The notes: generated from the sequence alone by a model not told the origin. A stretch of DNA of 64,000 bases from Gordionus sp. m RMFG-2023 (GCF_954871325.1 NC_088779.1:21764846-21828845); one strand, 5' to 3'. Counted from the stretch's first letter, positions 1-12,180 are shown. Numbers and translations: made by a program.

Positions 1-1610
1 TTGCTTGCGATTATGGCCTATTCACCAAACTAACCCCTATGTGTTTATGCCTTCAGGACCTGACCTTTTTAATTATTCTTTACTTTTCTTATAACATTTT
101 CGATGGATTATTCTTTATTCCTGGGAAAAATAATGATAAATAACCAATTCCAAGGAGGATTAAACGTATCTAATAATTTTCCAGTAAAATTTGATACAAA
201 TAATTAATTTTATAAAATATTTATCAGAAATAGGTCTACCAAGAAAAAATTACCACGGGCCGTTTTTTAGGATATAAATATTTTTAATAATGATAATTTA
301 AATGAATCATTTAAATATTATGTGTAAGTATATATATGGTATAATATTATATAAATTATTTGTTGTGATATTTTTTTTACCAAATAAATAATTACTTGAA
401 TTTAAACGCCTGCTATTTTTGTTCATGCTATTAGTTTTTGTCTCTGTTGATGAATTATAGGAGCTGGGAAACAAAAGCAATTCATTTCCAATAAAATGTG
501 ATTTCGATATTTTGAGATAAACAATTTTTGTTAATTAAAAATCAACTACAGACCAAATTGAGGCTCTTCTAGATTTTAAAAATGCTAGCCTGATGTAGAA
601 GGCAACATCTTGTGCAGGCTTTTTACTTTTTTTTAAGTTCGTATTTTTTAAGCATTAGAAATAATCTTTTGAATATTTATCATTCAATAATAATCGATTG
701 AAAAATAAATTAGAAGAGTTATTAGACTGTCCATCCAAAAGTTAAAGTTACAAACTTTATATAATCAAAATAAATAATTAGGCAATTTTGTAAAGACATA
801 AAAAATTTCCATAATTTGTTTAAGATTTAAACTTTTCAATTTTTTTTTTAAATAAATGAAAACCACAAAAATTTAACATTTAAATACAAACGGCACTTTA
901 TGTTAAATGTAGCCTATAAGTTTATAAATACCTTTTAAAATGTGCCGATCCCAAGTTCTTACGTATTTATGGATGACTGGGAAAGATGATTATTTTAGCA
1001 GTAAATAAACTAATAAATGTCTTTTATCACATAAGGTTTGGAAAACCACACATAATACTCTCACCTTTTGATGGTGTAAAATAGGAAGAATATAAAAATT
1101 ACTACCTCATTTTTATTTGTATGCATAATATTTTGTAATTTCTTCTATAAATAATAGTATTCAAAAAAAATAGTGATGTTTCTTTCTGTAAATATTTGGA
1201 GAATATAAAAATTGAAATTTTATTAATTTTTATCAGACCTGCTTATTTAAAAATTGCACGGCCTGGCTCGTGTTTGTAAAAAAAATTTCGGACATGATTA
1301 TTTAACAGATTTTATTTTTCTACCTAGTCCATATTATACAAAAACAAAATTTTCGGCCCAGTTTGAATGTATACAAACAATTTTTTACATATATAAATTT
1401 GGCATTTTATGGTTCGCTTTTCATCCAATAGGAAATAAATTTTCATAACTTATAAAATTATCCATATTTTAAAAAGAAGATTATTTTTTATTTAATACCA
1501 ATGAAAAAGTACATGTTCATTTTTGGTGAAATGCATTTTATTTTGTAATGTATTTTTGTATTATATAATACCACAATACAATTTAAAAAATATTACATTT
1601 CTATTTTAAA
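1..1610. other. No gene seen, A+T-rich
   Basis: No reading frame with recognisable family features on either strand. A 64-codon open frame on + near 1254-1448 shows low-complexity composition and no splice context, so I treat it as chance. Confidence 0.5.
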
Positions 1611-1614
1611 AATT

Positions 1615-2450
1615 TTATTTAGGCGAATTATCATAAAATCTTCTAAAATTTCGTCATTAAAACTTGCACATAGGTCCAACAATATAAATTTTAATGATGA
1701 GAATGATGGTTCAACGCTAACTTACTAATTTATTAAGTTAATATAATATATGTAATGTGAACTTTTTTTGGTGTAGAACAATTTTCGCCAACATATATAA
1801 TTCTGGATAAATTAAACTACTAGAAGTCTAAAATATTTCCTTATTGATTTTGTGAAAAAATTTCTAATAATGAGCTAATTTGAATCTGTTCACTTTGATG
1901 CTGTATTAACTTAATTTTTTTTTGCTAATAGCAATTTTTCAAAATCATTTGTAGCTAAAATTAATGTTGAGGTATTCAATAATTTAATGATTTATTTTTT
2001 ACCCATAATTCTGTTAAATGAGTTCTAGCAATCTCTTCCTGATCAATGGTTAATAGGATTTGATATTTGGATCTGGGGTCTAAATATAGTGATGTTTAAA
2101 GAATATTATTATTTAAATAAGTATCCTCCCTAAATCTTATATGCCATCTCATTGGAAATATTATTGCCTATCTTTTCCAATTCTAAACGACATTTTATCC
2201 AAATTCCATAAAAATCGGAGTCACATTTTCTCCGATTGTAGCCTTAAAATTGTCACCTTAAATGGTTTCAAAACTACACTTATGTTAGCTATTGAATCCC
2301 ATTCTGTTTCTTCTAGAATAACTTCCTATATTGTAACAGTCCATTCAAAAATCTTTCAAGTTATATAATCGGTCTAGCATATCGCAAACCGATGACCATC
2401 TTGTAGAATCAATTATTGCCATAGGTTTTTTCAGTGATTTCAAGATTCTA
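1615..2450 (-). pseudogene. hAT transposase C-terminal remnant
   Basis: Read on the minus strand, broken frames resemble the end of a hAT transposase. There is a segment like LDPR..YQ.LLTIDQEE.A. near 2000-2080, and then near 1615-1680 a tail of the form SFSSLKF..L.....NDEILEDFMI. The same order of motifs occurs in the element at 31,053-32,278, and the two nucleotide sequences can be aligned by eye through this stretch. Frameshifts and stops are frequent, so it is dead. No terminal repeats or target duplication were found for this copy; the GC-rich blocks at 2940-3080 and 3390-3445 may be remains of its 5' end. Confidence 0.55.
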
Positions 2451-2934
2451 TTGGAGTTCTTAAAATTTTTATCACTTGCCTTTAGTCAGTCAATAATTGA
2501 TTACTTGTCTTTAAAAATCATTAATGGTTAACTGGAATAACATTTTAGTTAAATAGTCTTTCAACATCTGGGCTAGATCTACTATTTCTTCATTTATTAT
2601 CTCATCATCCCAATTCTCCCCTTCCGCAGATTAATTTAATAATCTTATGGACTTGATTAAATTGTTTTTATAGTGTAAAAGTTGTTTAATGGAATGCCGA
2701 ATTTATTCAGGGTTTCTAAAATCATTTTTTATAAATTATCTCATATCTATTTTTTTCATTACCAAATTTTTAATATGATAATATTACCTTTAACACACTG
2801 AATATTTATTACCAGAATGCTTATAATCTAATCGTTTAGCATAATCAATTTTTAAAAACCATTTATTTTTTGTTTCTCTTTATTTTTCTCACTATTTTTT
2901 AGACTCATCTATAATCAAGTTTCTAATTTTATAA

Positions 2935-3445
2935 CAATTTGTGGACATACCCAGGCTGAGATTCGACCAAGCCAGGAGAAGAAAACCCGGGTTTTGAAAA
3001 AATACTTAACCCGAACAGCCCCGTTAAAAAATTTACAAAACTCCGAAACGAATCCGGGAATTTTTAAATCCTGGTTCGTTCGGGGAATATTATTAAAAAT
3101 CATATATTAAGATATTTGTAAAATTGTAAATAATAAAAATTTAATGAGACTTTTTAATATTTTCAATTTATTTAAATATAAACGATATAAATTCTAAAAT
3201 ATTACAGATATTATTTATAGAATAGGATTTAACCTATATGGTGATTTAGAGAAATTGATACAATTTAAAGAGGGGCAAGAGAAAATATTGCAAAATAAAT
3301 AAAAATTTTATTTTTTATATTAAATTTATTTCTAGTTTTTTAATTATGATTTCAATATATAATTTTTTTTATCAATCAAAAATTTGTAACCCGAGCTGAA
3401 CCCGGAACTAAACTCGGGTTCAAAAATATCCCACTGAACCGAACC
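2935..3445. repeat. GC-rich CCCGGGTT/AACCCGAG inverted blocks
   Basis: Two GC-rich blocks (2940-3080 and 3390-3445) lie in opposite orientation around an A+T-rich centre. They carry repeated AACCCGA / TCGGGTT words like those at the ends of the hAT element at 31,053-32,278. Probably terminal sequence of a related hAT element, or a small non-autonomous derivative. Exact ends and target duplication were not resolved. Confidence 0.4.
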
Positions 3446-3461
3446 AAATTACTTTTTTTAC

Positions 3462-3884
3462 GTAATCTGCTGGAATATCTAGGTAGCAGCATATCTCTGC
3501 CCTAGAGAATCCTTGTTTCCTATCGATGGCTGCTTCTATTTTGCTATCTGTAGCATCAGCATATGTATCGCTTATCTTTGGATATAAAATGTTGCTTTTT
3601 TAAGAACTTGATCGATGTGGAATAAAGCATTCTAGTGTTATTTATTACTGCAAAGTAAAGAGTGGGTAGTTTTTGACATGCCGTTGATAGTGTACGAAAG
3701 GTTTATGAAACTCAATATTTTAGCTGTGTATAAATCGACAATTTGCATACCCACCCGAATGCACATTTTGAGGATTAAGACCCTTTCCATATCTCCTGTT
3801 CCATTTAGACTCCCTTTTTTCTAAAGTACAAGCGTAGCTACAATAAAGTATTGCGATTTCCTCTAAAGTAACTATTAATTTTTA
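3462..3884 (-). pseudogene. Unidentified coding-like remnant
   Basis: Two consecutive minus-strand stretches look protein-coding. The first (3884 down to 3645, about 79 codons) is open except for one TAA and contains the words EEIAILYCSYACTLEKRE and NPQNVHSGGYANC. The second (3594 down to 3462, 44 codons) has mixed codon use, contains SKIEAAIDRKQGFSRAEICC, starts after an AG and ends before GTAAAA, so it could be an internal exon. I do not recognise the family. The in-frame stop suggests decay, but a partly functional multi-exon gene on the minus strand is not excluded. Nothing in the neighbourhood helps assign a role. Confidence 0.3.
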
Positions 3885-3904
3885 TTCTTTTAAGAGGAAG
3901 TCCA

Positions 3905-5190
3905 ACTAGGTAGTATTTTGGTTATGTTAATTATGGCCCACATCTAATCTTTCCAAAATACCAAATTGTCATCAAGATATCAAGAAAATAAATTATAACA
4001 CAAAATATTTATTATTAGGTAGTAACTCTTTATAGATATACATAGTATTTATTATAATATCAAAGATTGTTAATTATTTGCTATAGAATAAAAGAATATT
4101 TTGAATTAAGTATTTGCAAAAGTAATAAAGAATGCTGATTTTATCATATAAAATTGTATTTGAAATAGTATAACATTATATATTAATTATTTGACGGACA
4201 TATAAGTTTTCTACGCCTATTGATGATTTTCGTGAATTCGTCTATTATTGTATAAGTAGAAATATTAATTATAATACTTTTTTAGATGCTCAATAGAGGC
4301 AACCAATTTAATCGTTCTTGTCCTAACACAATTTTAAATATTTATATATACAAGGGAATATATCTTTGGAATTTTAGCGATTTATTAATGATACAATTAG
4401 GTTACTGTGTTTAATTGTAAATTAAAACCGTGACCTTTAAATGTTATACTCCCAATTCATCAGGAATAACGCATAAAATAAATGGCTAACATCAGAATTT
4501 AAAAAAGTGAATATGTGGACTCTTTAATAATTTTTGAAATATAAATATACAAATTTCTGTAAATAATATATAAAATTTCCTTTGTACCATATGGCCGTGG
4601 TCTATATTTTCTGGAGACCTGTACCATAGGCCCGGCCTCAGATATATATTTATTTAAAATTTTTATGGCTAATAATGGCTATTTAAAATATTTGATTTTA
4701 TAGAACTCAAGGCATTAAAATTTTTACATTGTATTTGTAAAAAAATTAATTTGCTATGTTATCAGTGTTGTTATAAAGAATATTATTATTTGTATTTGCA
4801 TTTGCATTTAATTAAATAGTGGTTTATATAAATTTGAATAGTTACGGAAAATAGCTTTTTTTTATTTATAAAGTTAAATATTAAAATTTGATGAATACGA
4901 AGAGATTATATGATGAAAATTTTAGTAGTATAAATATATCGATAAAAAAATGTAATATTAAGAAATTTTTTTATAAATTTTAGTAGACTTTAAAATTTAG
5001 TTTGCTTTTTAATTTTTATTATGTTAATTTATAATTTATTTAATTACAATTAATATTATTTAATAAAGTAATTAGTATTTAATTTTATTTATTCCATTTT
5101 ATTTGTATTTTCTAAATTCTAATATCAAACAGTTAGATAATAGAACTTGAAAAGAAAGTATGAAAGCCTTCTAAAACATTAAAAGCCCTC
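3905..5190. other. No gene seen, A+T-rich
   Basis: A+T-rich sequence with homopolymer runs. No convincing frame, repeat array or terminal inverted repeat noticed. Confidence 0.4.
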
Positions 5191-5196
5191 GTTAAT

Positions 5197-5382
5197 TCAG
5201 GTATTGATTTGAGGCAGAAACCAAGACGAGGTTCCGCTAATTTGCTTAGCAGTGTTAACATATAGCGAATTTGTGAATAATTCAGTATCTTTCCTGGACT
5301 TGCGATGATGCCCTTTCATAGCACTTGGCGTATCATATGCTTGAGAAACAAAAATGACATTTATAGAATAGTTATTGAGTAT
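5197..5382 (-). pseudogene. Unidentified open stretch, 61 codons
   Basis: An open minus-strand frame of 61 codons, ending in TGA, with balanced amino-acid composition that differs from the Lys/Asn/Ile/Phe bias of random frames here. It contains YDTPSAMKGHHRKSRKDTE and later KQISGTSSWFLPQ. The frame opens immediately after an in-frame TAA with no start codon at its beginning and no clear AG acceptor. It could be an orphan last exon or a remnant of a mobile element. Family unknown to me. Confidence 0.3.
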
Positions 5383-6160
5383 TTATTAAGGTAATGACTG
5401 TGCATTCAAGTCATCAACATTTTTAAAAGATATAAGTATTTTTTGGTGTTACTGTATCAACCTCACATAAACTAAATTGCACATATGAGCTTACATCGCG
5501 AGTTATCAGCAAGGGTAAATTAGCTTACATCACGCGCGAGTGTCACCAGCAGCGGTTTATTCCGTGAAGGCTAAACCCCCATCTAATTAGGTTCTTAGCC
5601 CCCATTCCAGATTTTGAATAAGGACTGAGCCACCAGGGCAAAAATTTAATATTTTTCAAAAGGGTTAAATTTTTATCTCCTTTCCCCTTGGAATTTTATT
5701 TCTGGGGAAATTTTTTCCAGTAAATAATTTTATGTTGGAATTTTTAAAAGAAAGAAAATGGGATTTATTTTCCTTAGTGGAATTATTTTCTAGAAAATAT
5801 TTCTTGGTATTTTTTTTTCGAGGAATTATTTTCTGGGAATTTTTTTCCAGGTTTTATTTTCAAGGGGAATCATAGTCCTCCTTTTTTTTAAAAAAAGCTT
5901 ATGCAAACAAATTCCAGATCAAATATAAATATTAACTATATATTTTATCAATTATCTAGCAAATGAATAGTTGAATAATTTATTAAATAATATTAAATTT
6001 ATCTAAAAATTTATTAAAGGCAAAAATATAAACAAAATCTAATATTTAAACTGACACACTTTTTTTTAACTAATGCAAATAAATGATAATGCCAACATAA
6101 AACGATAACAACGAAGAATATATAATTATTTTTGAAGAAACTTTCTGAAATAAAAAAAAA

Positions 6161-6354
6161 ATGTCGTCTTCACATAGAAACAAATTTTATTTTTCATTTT
6201 GATAGCTTTATGCTACGCCTCACTAGATTTGATATTAGCTAAGAGTGATTGCAAGAAAAGTAATCGAGTTATTCTGATTGATAAAGGCCACGTAGAATAT
6301 TCCCTAAAGTTTCCAGAATACCCGAATTTTAAATATTATTACGTGGAAATTTAG
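6161..6354 (+). pseudogene. Broken secreted-protein exon, CUB-like start
   Basis: ATG at 6161 opens 13 codons with a basic start (HRNK) and a Phe/Tyr-rich stretch before a TGA. One frame over, an open run continues directly with a hydrophobic segment (LIALCYASLDLILA), then SDCKK and a stretch ending EYSLKFPEYPNF, and stops at 6352-6354. Together they read like a signal peptide plus the beginning of a CUB-type domain (Cys, then a x-Pro-x-Tyr-Pro turn), interrupted by a one-base indel in a T run. Further open but differently framed runs follow at 6443-6571 and 6602-6715 without obvious splice sites. A decayed gene fits best; a sequence error in the T run is possible. Confidence 0.25.
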
Positions 6355-6719
6355 AAATTGTTAGAAGATATAGAAACCTTCCCAATATCTAGTTTCTACG
6401 TAATAAACTTTTTCATATTATAATATATTTTTTTTATAAACTGCTACTAATGCAACAAACACGAATATCCAACTAACAGAAACTGGTGAATATGAAATAC
6501 ACATTTTCCCCTATACGGTGTATCTATTGTTCCCTTATTATTACGTTTACAATAAATTTGCTATAGCATAAGTAATAATGTTATTATGTCGTTTTTTCTA
6601 GAAATCTGCGAAACCGTTTTTTCCACCTATTCGTGACCTGGTAGCAAAATATTTTGAACTAGGCCCATTCAGTTCATCTACAACCTGCCGCCAATTTTTT
6701 TTAAAAAACTTATAGGGAA

Positions 6720-7130
6720 GTTTACATTCAAACGATTTAATTATATCTTTATTTTAAATGTTATGAACAATTTAAATTTCAACAATCATTTTATTTTACT
6801 TAAATATGATGTGCAAATTATAGTAAATATTCTCAACCTCCAAATTTTTTTTTTAAAACTTCTCTTATTTTTTTTAAAAATTCAATTTATAACTATTATA
6901 ATCAATTAAGCAAAATGGGAAGGAAATATAACTCGGTTGATTTCACAGAGTTATAACTTGTTATATCTATCATTTAAAAATATATATTATTATTTTTTAT
7001 ATAGAGTAATGAAATATATTGTATGTGCAACCTGTAGAAGATACCTTTTAATTATAATTAATTATATTTATTTTCATTTTAAATTTATATTTTATAAATA
7101 GAAAAATTTTTTTTAAAAAATTTCTAAAGT
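6720..7130. other. A+T-rich spacer beyond gypsy 3' end
   Basis: Runs of T and A with no frame. The integrase that should follow RNase H on the minus strand is absent here, so the gypsy element is cut off on this side. Confidence 0.5.
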
Positions 7131-7132
7131 TA

Positions 7133-7588
7133 TTATTCATGATTTTTTTTTTTAAAAAAGAAAATATGATCTGTGATTATTGTAAATCTCGTACCAATTA
7201 AATATTCTTGAAACTTTTTTACCGCGTATATAACAGATAAAGCTTCCATCTCTATATTAGTGTAATTAAACTCTGAGATTAATAAAGATCTTGACGCGAA
7301 AGCAATGGGTTTCTCTTTGCCATCACCTTCAATATGAAATAAGACTGCGCCTAGACCTTTCTTTGAAGCATCAGTTGCAATGCCTATTGGTAGATCCGGA
7401 TTATAAAAATTTAACGTAGGCGGAGTACTTATCAGTTTTTTTAGGTCGTCGAAGCTTTCTTTATGTGTAAAATCCCATAACCACTTGTATTTATTAACCA
7501 TTTTGTATAAGGGATCAGCTATGTCCGCAAAATTACAAAAAAAATTGCGATAATAGCTCAATTCATCTTTTGTCTTCGGTTCCGGCAT
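7133..7588 (-). pseudogene. Gypsy pol, RT connection and RNase H
   Basis: A 151-codon frame. It begins in the connection region (PLYKMVNKYKWLWDFTHKES...F..LK.L.STPPTL), continues into RNase H with the first catalytic Asp in TDASKKGLGAVLF, then the PIAFASRSL segment, the Glu in NIEMEAL, and TDH near the end. RNase H would degrade the RNA strand of the RNA-DNA hybrid during reverse transcription. The frame runs off into a T/A tract right after TDH, so the C-terminal part of RNase H and all of integrase are lost. Confidence 0.75.
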
Positions 7589-7589
7589 G

Positions 7590-8397
7590 TAGAAATAGCT
7601 TTTATCTTATCTGAATTTGGATGTATACCTTTGTCGTCTATATCGTGCCCCAAGAACCGTAGTTTTTTAAAAAAATATATACTTTTGCAAAGTTGGGTTG
7701 GGTGTAACATATTTCGATATTTTATCAAACACCAATTTTATGTTGTTTAAATGAGCTTCATCATCGTCCCTGGTAATCAGTAGATCATCGATATAAAATA
7801 TTACATTTTTCATGTCTCCGAAAATGTTATCCATAGTTTGTTGGAATATTGCCGACGAAGGTTTTAAACCAAACGTCAGTCTCGTAAACCTATAATAGCC
7901 TTTATGTGTCGATATTCTAAGAAAATCTTTTGATTCTTTGTGTATAGGTATTGGAGAAACACGTTTTTAAAATCTATCTTGGTAAATTTCTTACCTTTAT
8001 ATAATTTTGCGATTAAGTCATTAATGCGTGGTATAGGGTACTTGAAATCTTGTAAAGCAGGGTTGATAGTATTTTTGAAGTCGGCACAGAGCCGAAGTGA
8101 GCCATCGCTCTTAGAAACGGGAGTGAGAGGACTAGCCCATCTAACATCTTCAACAGGTTCAATAATTTTATCGTTTATCCACTTTTGAAGTTCTTTTGTT
8201 ATCAAATCAATTCTAGAATATGGTATACGCCTTGGCGGTATGATTTTTGGTGTGGCATCGTGTTTTAAACGTAATTTGACATAGCTGCGAAGCATTTGTT
8301 TTTTGTTAAGTTTAAAATTGCATTGCTTAATTAATTCTTGTATAGTATTATCATAATCATCCTCGACCATATTCACAAATTTATCTTGTATATTCAC
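7590..8397 (-). pseudogene. Gypsy pol, reverse transcriptase
   Basis: The 173-codon frame 8397-7876 gives the fingers and palm: IIPPRRIPYSR, then SPLTPVSKSDGSLRLCADFK (the K-x-DGS-R-C-D-F/Y signature) and the first catalytic Asp in FTKIDFKN. After a frame change at about 7876 the next block gives the GLKPSSAIFQQ segment, the catalytic YIDD box at 7784-7795 and a later FLGHDID box. The order and spacing are those of Ty3/gypsy RT. At least two frame breaks separate the blocks, including one before the RNase H segment. Confidence 0.8.
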
Positions 8398-8700
8398 AAA
8401 AACTGTTATCTAGGTCCTTCCTAACAGTGCAATCTTATCACTCTGGATTACATAAGCAGTTAAGATTTGACTTTTGTCCTCGAATTTTGCCTTGACTTTG
8501 GTAGTTCCTAATACATTTATTGTGTTTCCATCATATCCAGTTAATTTAATATCTGATTTATTTAAGATTTTTATTCCAATCTTTTTCGCGATATGAATCG
8601 GTAGGATACTATACCTTTAACCGGTGTCAATCTGCATCAAAATAGGCATGTCGTTCAAATATACTGTAACCTTATATGCATCGTTAGCTGTGTAATTATT
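8398..8700 (-). pseudogene. Gypsy aspartic protease remnant
   Basis: On the minus strand the DTG active-site triplet lies at 8620-8628, preceded by MPILMQI and followed at once by a TAA at 8617-8619. A LLGR motif, typical of the second half of retropepsins, occurs near 8410-8430 and is again followed by a stop before the RT frame. Such proteases dimerise to cut the gag-pol polyprotein. Two stops make it inactive here. Confidence 0.65.
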
Positions 8701-8799
8701 ATCGGTATCCATATTGTTTATGTTTAAATTGTCTAAATTATATTCTTTTTTTTCTAGTTTGTCATTATCATCTTCTTTTATCTCTTCTATATTTACAGT

Positions 8800-9854
8800 G
8801 TTTACTTTATTTGTATATCGTGATTGATTATTATCGTTGCTATGATATTTACAATTGCATACTTGATTTCTTCCTTGATTTTCAATATTATGATTATCGT
8901 TATGTCTCTGAATAAATCTTGAATCGTTATAATGTCTGTTATATCTGTAATTAAATCATTATTAAATCTATAATTATTATAGTTATTGTTATTATAACTA
9001 GCTCTATTATCAAATCTCGAAGAATTATTGTACGATCCTGAATAGTTTGCTCTGACGTTGTTGTAATAATTCGCGTTATAATTCTGATATCTAGGGTTGT
9101 AATTATTTCCTTGATATCTGGGGTTCTAATTATTTCCTTGATAATTATTTCTTTGAAAGTCATGGCCTCTTGTTGAACATCTTTGTCTGTTATCGTAATT
9201 AGATTGTAAATTTTGTCGTTCGTCATGGTCTCCATATTTCACCAATTGTTTATTTTCTTCTGTTTTCCTGTCTCTATGCCTTTCTACATGTTTCACGGTT
9301 GTATCATCTTCTGTTTTGTTTAAAGAAATATTTTCAACTTTAGCAATTATATTTTCTTTTAATTCTAACTCTTCAAAATCATCTCTTAAAGTAAGAACTT
9401 CTGCTAATGTAATGTTTTCTTTTAACGTAATTTTCTGCCTAATATTTTTTGCTGATTGTTGAAATTTTTACTTTTTCAATAACTCTACTATCACTTAGCA
9501 ATCATTCATTTTTTAAAATGCATAATCTACTTACCCAATTGATGTAACTTTCGTTTTTACCTTTACAGCGTTAAATAATAATAAGTTGGAACTTGTAGAT
9601 TTCCTCGGGTGTAATAACCTGAATTTTTCAATCAATATCGATAGATTGATGAAGTCGGTAGGTCAGAATATCGATTTGAGCTTGATATATACCTCATCTG
9701 GTAGTCTTCTTGGAAAGGAACCTGCTTTTTCGATGTCCGAGATCTGAGTGTCCTCGAAGATGTCTTCGAATCTACTCAAAAAAAAATCGCCATTGCCTGA
9801 GTATATTGGAAATTCAATATTTATATTAACATTATTATTTGGAATCTGTTTCAT
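8800..9854 (-). pseudogene. Gypsy gag remnant with Asn/Tyr/Arg tail
   Basis: The start at 9854 gives 63 codons of gag (IEFPIYSGNGDFFLSRFED...), a capsid-type N-terminus. After several frame changes the nucleocapsid region (about 8950-9240) is a low-complexity stretch rich in Asn, Tyr and Arg, with the word GNNYNPRYQ repeated and one in-frame stop. No CCHC knuckle (C-x2-C-x4-H-x4-C) is evident; only isolated Cys (RQRCSTRG; VCNCKYH). The tail may serve nucleic-acid binding, which is an inference. Confidence 0.55.
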
Positions 9855-10339
9855 ATTTATTTATTTACGATTTCCTCGAATATGTAGCGGAACTGCCATC
9901 ATAAAGTTTTCTAAGAATATATGAATGTTACGAGTTTAATTTAATTTAATTTATTTTTTAAAATTTTACATCTGTTTTAAAACTAAAAATATGCTTATAT
10001 AGCATGTTACAAACAAAAAATCAATTTACATATTAATATAATAATTTAAATAAAAAAATCAATTTTCACAATTTATAAAAAAATCAATTTATATAAACAT
10101 TAAAGAAAACAATAAAAGGTTAGTATTAATCGGTCATATCAACAGGGTCCTAAAATATATTATTACTTTATATATACCAATATTAAAGGTAAAATGAAAA
10201 TATTTCACTAACTAAAGTTTTATTCATATTTAAAAACTTTTATCTATTTCATTTTATTGGAGGATACATCTTAGTACGTGAAACAAATATAGTTAGATGA
10301 ATAAATGGTAATCATATAAGTAAAGTATTATATTAAGGC

Positions 10340-10500
10340 ATATGGATATCGTGTTGCAGAGATAGTTCATCGCTAAACGATATCAAAACCTTACGTGTCA
10401 CTTTAGCGAACGAGGCCTAACTTAAATAAATCTGAGAGGCTTTGCTATTTATTCACATCTAGGTTAAGGTTAATTGATTAGATTTAGATGAGAGTGCGCA
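10340..10500 (-). promoter_or_regulatory. Possible gypsy 5' LTR segment
   Basis: This lies upstream of the gypsy gag on the minus strand. The minus strand reads a short GAATAAATAGC box followed by a GC-richer transcribed-like stretch (CCTCTCAG, GGCCTCGTTCGC), which resembles an LTR R/U5. No second copy exists to prove it, and the primer-binding site was not identified with certainty. Confidence 0.2.
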
Positions 10501-11498
10501 TGCTCAAAACAAAATTAAATTTTTGTAGAAAAATCTCCTCATCCATTTTTTTAAAATTTATCTATTTTCTACCTATATATTTTTTTAATTGCATAGAATA
10601 TGGTTAACCATGGACATTTTGTTGTAATTTGGTATATGTTATAGATCCTGTCATTCTGTTCTAAATTATTTTAATAAATTTTTTCTAAATTTGAAAAATA
10701 ATCATAGGCCCTCCTTCCATAAAATAGATATTCAAAAACACAGATATTTTAGAATAAAATAGGCTTAATTTACCACCTGCAATCAATAGGAAGGATACCA
10801 TGCCTATACTTTATCTGTAATAGATCAAATTAATTATTTTTTTAAGAATTAATTTTAATCATAGATTTTAATTTTTTTTAAAGCTTATTATGAGGGAATA
10901 ATCATTTATTCATGTTCATGGGGGTTTTCCCAAAATGTTGAATTTATTCATTCTGATGGGGGTTCTTCCAAAATATTGGAAGGGGCACGCTACCTCAAAA
11001 AAAGACAGCAAGCAATTATTAAGATGATTTTTTTTATTTGTATAGGCTAAGATTTAAACAGAAAATTTTAGTAAATACGTTACAAAAATTAAGCAATTAG
11101 TAATTTGTCAAAAAATGGTGGGAAAAATGTCCTATAATAAAATCTATGACATAATAGCTGTATCATACTCAATGTCAATCAAAACTATACATTTAATTAC
11201 GATAAACAAATTAGGGTGTATATTATTCGCCTTTTTTAAAAAATATAATTTATAACATAAATAAATTAATTTTTTGTATTTTTAAAGTTATTAAGTAAAA
11301 TAGACTATGGCTTTGCCCTAAAGCGTTCAGCTGAGGATGGTGGAATCTGGGAGTCATAAAAAGCGGTGAATCACAAATAATGGAGAATAACACAAGGTGT
11401 CGATTACAATGGTGGGAAATCAGAGTTTATAAAAAAATGAAGCATAATATAGCTCAATATTATATATGACTAATTGCAGAAAAATTAGGGTTCAAGAA
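10500..11498. other. No gene seen
   Basis: A+T-rich, with short GGGGGTT-containing repeats near 10,915-10,985. A slightly GC-richer patch at 11,310-11,420 shows no recognisable frame. Confidence 0.4.
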
Positions 11499-11882
11499 TA
11501 AATATTTAGACCTGTGCGCCGCTGGTATTTTTATTCACGCCGGAAAAGCCGCTGATTTAGATCATCGGCGCGAGTCAGCTCGCCACCGATTTTTATTATG
11601 GCAGCGGCGCGGCGTGTGTAATTTTTAGAGAGCATATTAATTATATTTATATATTAAACTATTATTATTTTAATTTGAATACTAACATTAATAAAATTAA
11701 AATATGAATTGTATTCTATTGCTATATATAATAGACTAGTGTATATCATTTACATTCATTAATACATCATATTTTGTTTCCATATACAATTCATATTAAT
11801 TATTTTTATGGACTTGCACGTTTTCAACCACCCTATATACAATTATGAAATAACAACTCTCTCTACTAATCAAAATCAAGTT

Positions 11883-12180
11883 ATGTCTGGAGGTACTTTG
11901 GAAATCTTATTTTAAAGAATAAAAATAAGAAAAGCACAATAATGCCTGATTATATTTATTGTGAACCTTGCTTAAAATTGGCGAAAAAGGATGAGGAAGA
12001 TTCGAATAAACATAATTCATTTTCACATTAATTTATTTTTATTTTAGACTTATATTTATATATATTTTATATTATAGTTATGAAATAAAATGTTTTAGTA
12101 AAAATATAAGTACAAGTAATCTATCTCGGCACTTAATTAATTATCAAAAACTAACAAAAAAAATGAATAATAATAAATTC
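11883..12180 (+). pseudogene. hAT transposase BED-finger segment
   Basis: One frame gives YIYCEPCLKLAKKDEEDSNK, with a Cys-x2-Cys pair; further on, past about 100 bp of A+T-rich sequence, SNLSRHL..Y occurs. This fits the Cys-Cys...His pattern of a BED zinc finger, which binds transposon ends. It belongs to the outer hAT; the intervening sequence may be an old intron. Stops occur in between. Confidence 0.5.

Larger units (their letters stand above)
7133..9860 (-). mobile_element. Truncated Ty3/gypsy retroelement
   Basis: Minus-strand order is gag (from 9854), Asn/Tyr/Arg-rich gag tail, aspartic protease, reverse transcriptase and RNase H, ending at about 7133. This is the standard gypsy order gag-PR-RT-RH, with integrase and the 3' LTR missing. 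Stops and frameshifts occur in gag, at the protease active site and in the protease-RT linker, so the copy is dead. Flanking LTRs were not proven; 10,340-10,500 is a possible 5' LTR part. Confidence 0.8.

Noticed and set aside
1254-1448. + strand 64-codon frame
   Set aside because: Phe/Tyr/Lys-rich chance frame in A+T-rich DNA, without motifs or splice context.
7940-8188. + strand 82-codon frame
   Set aside because: Shadow of the gypsy reverse transcriptase on the opposite strand.
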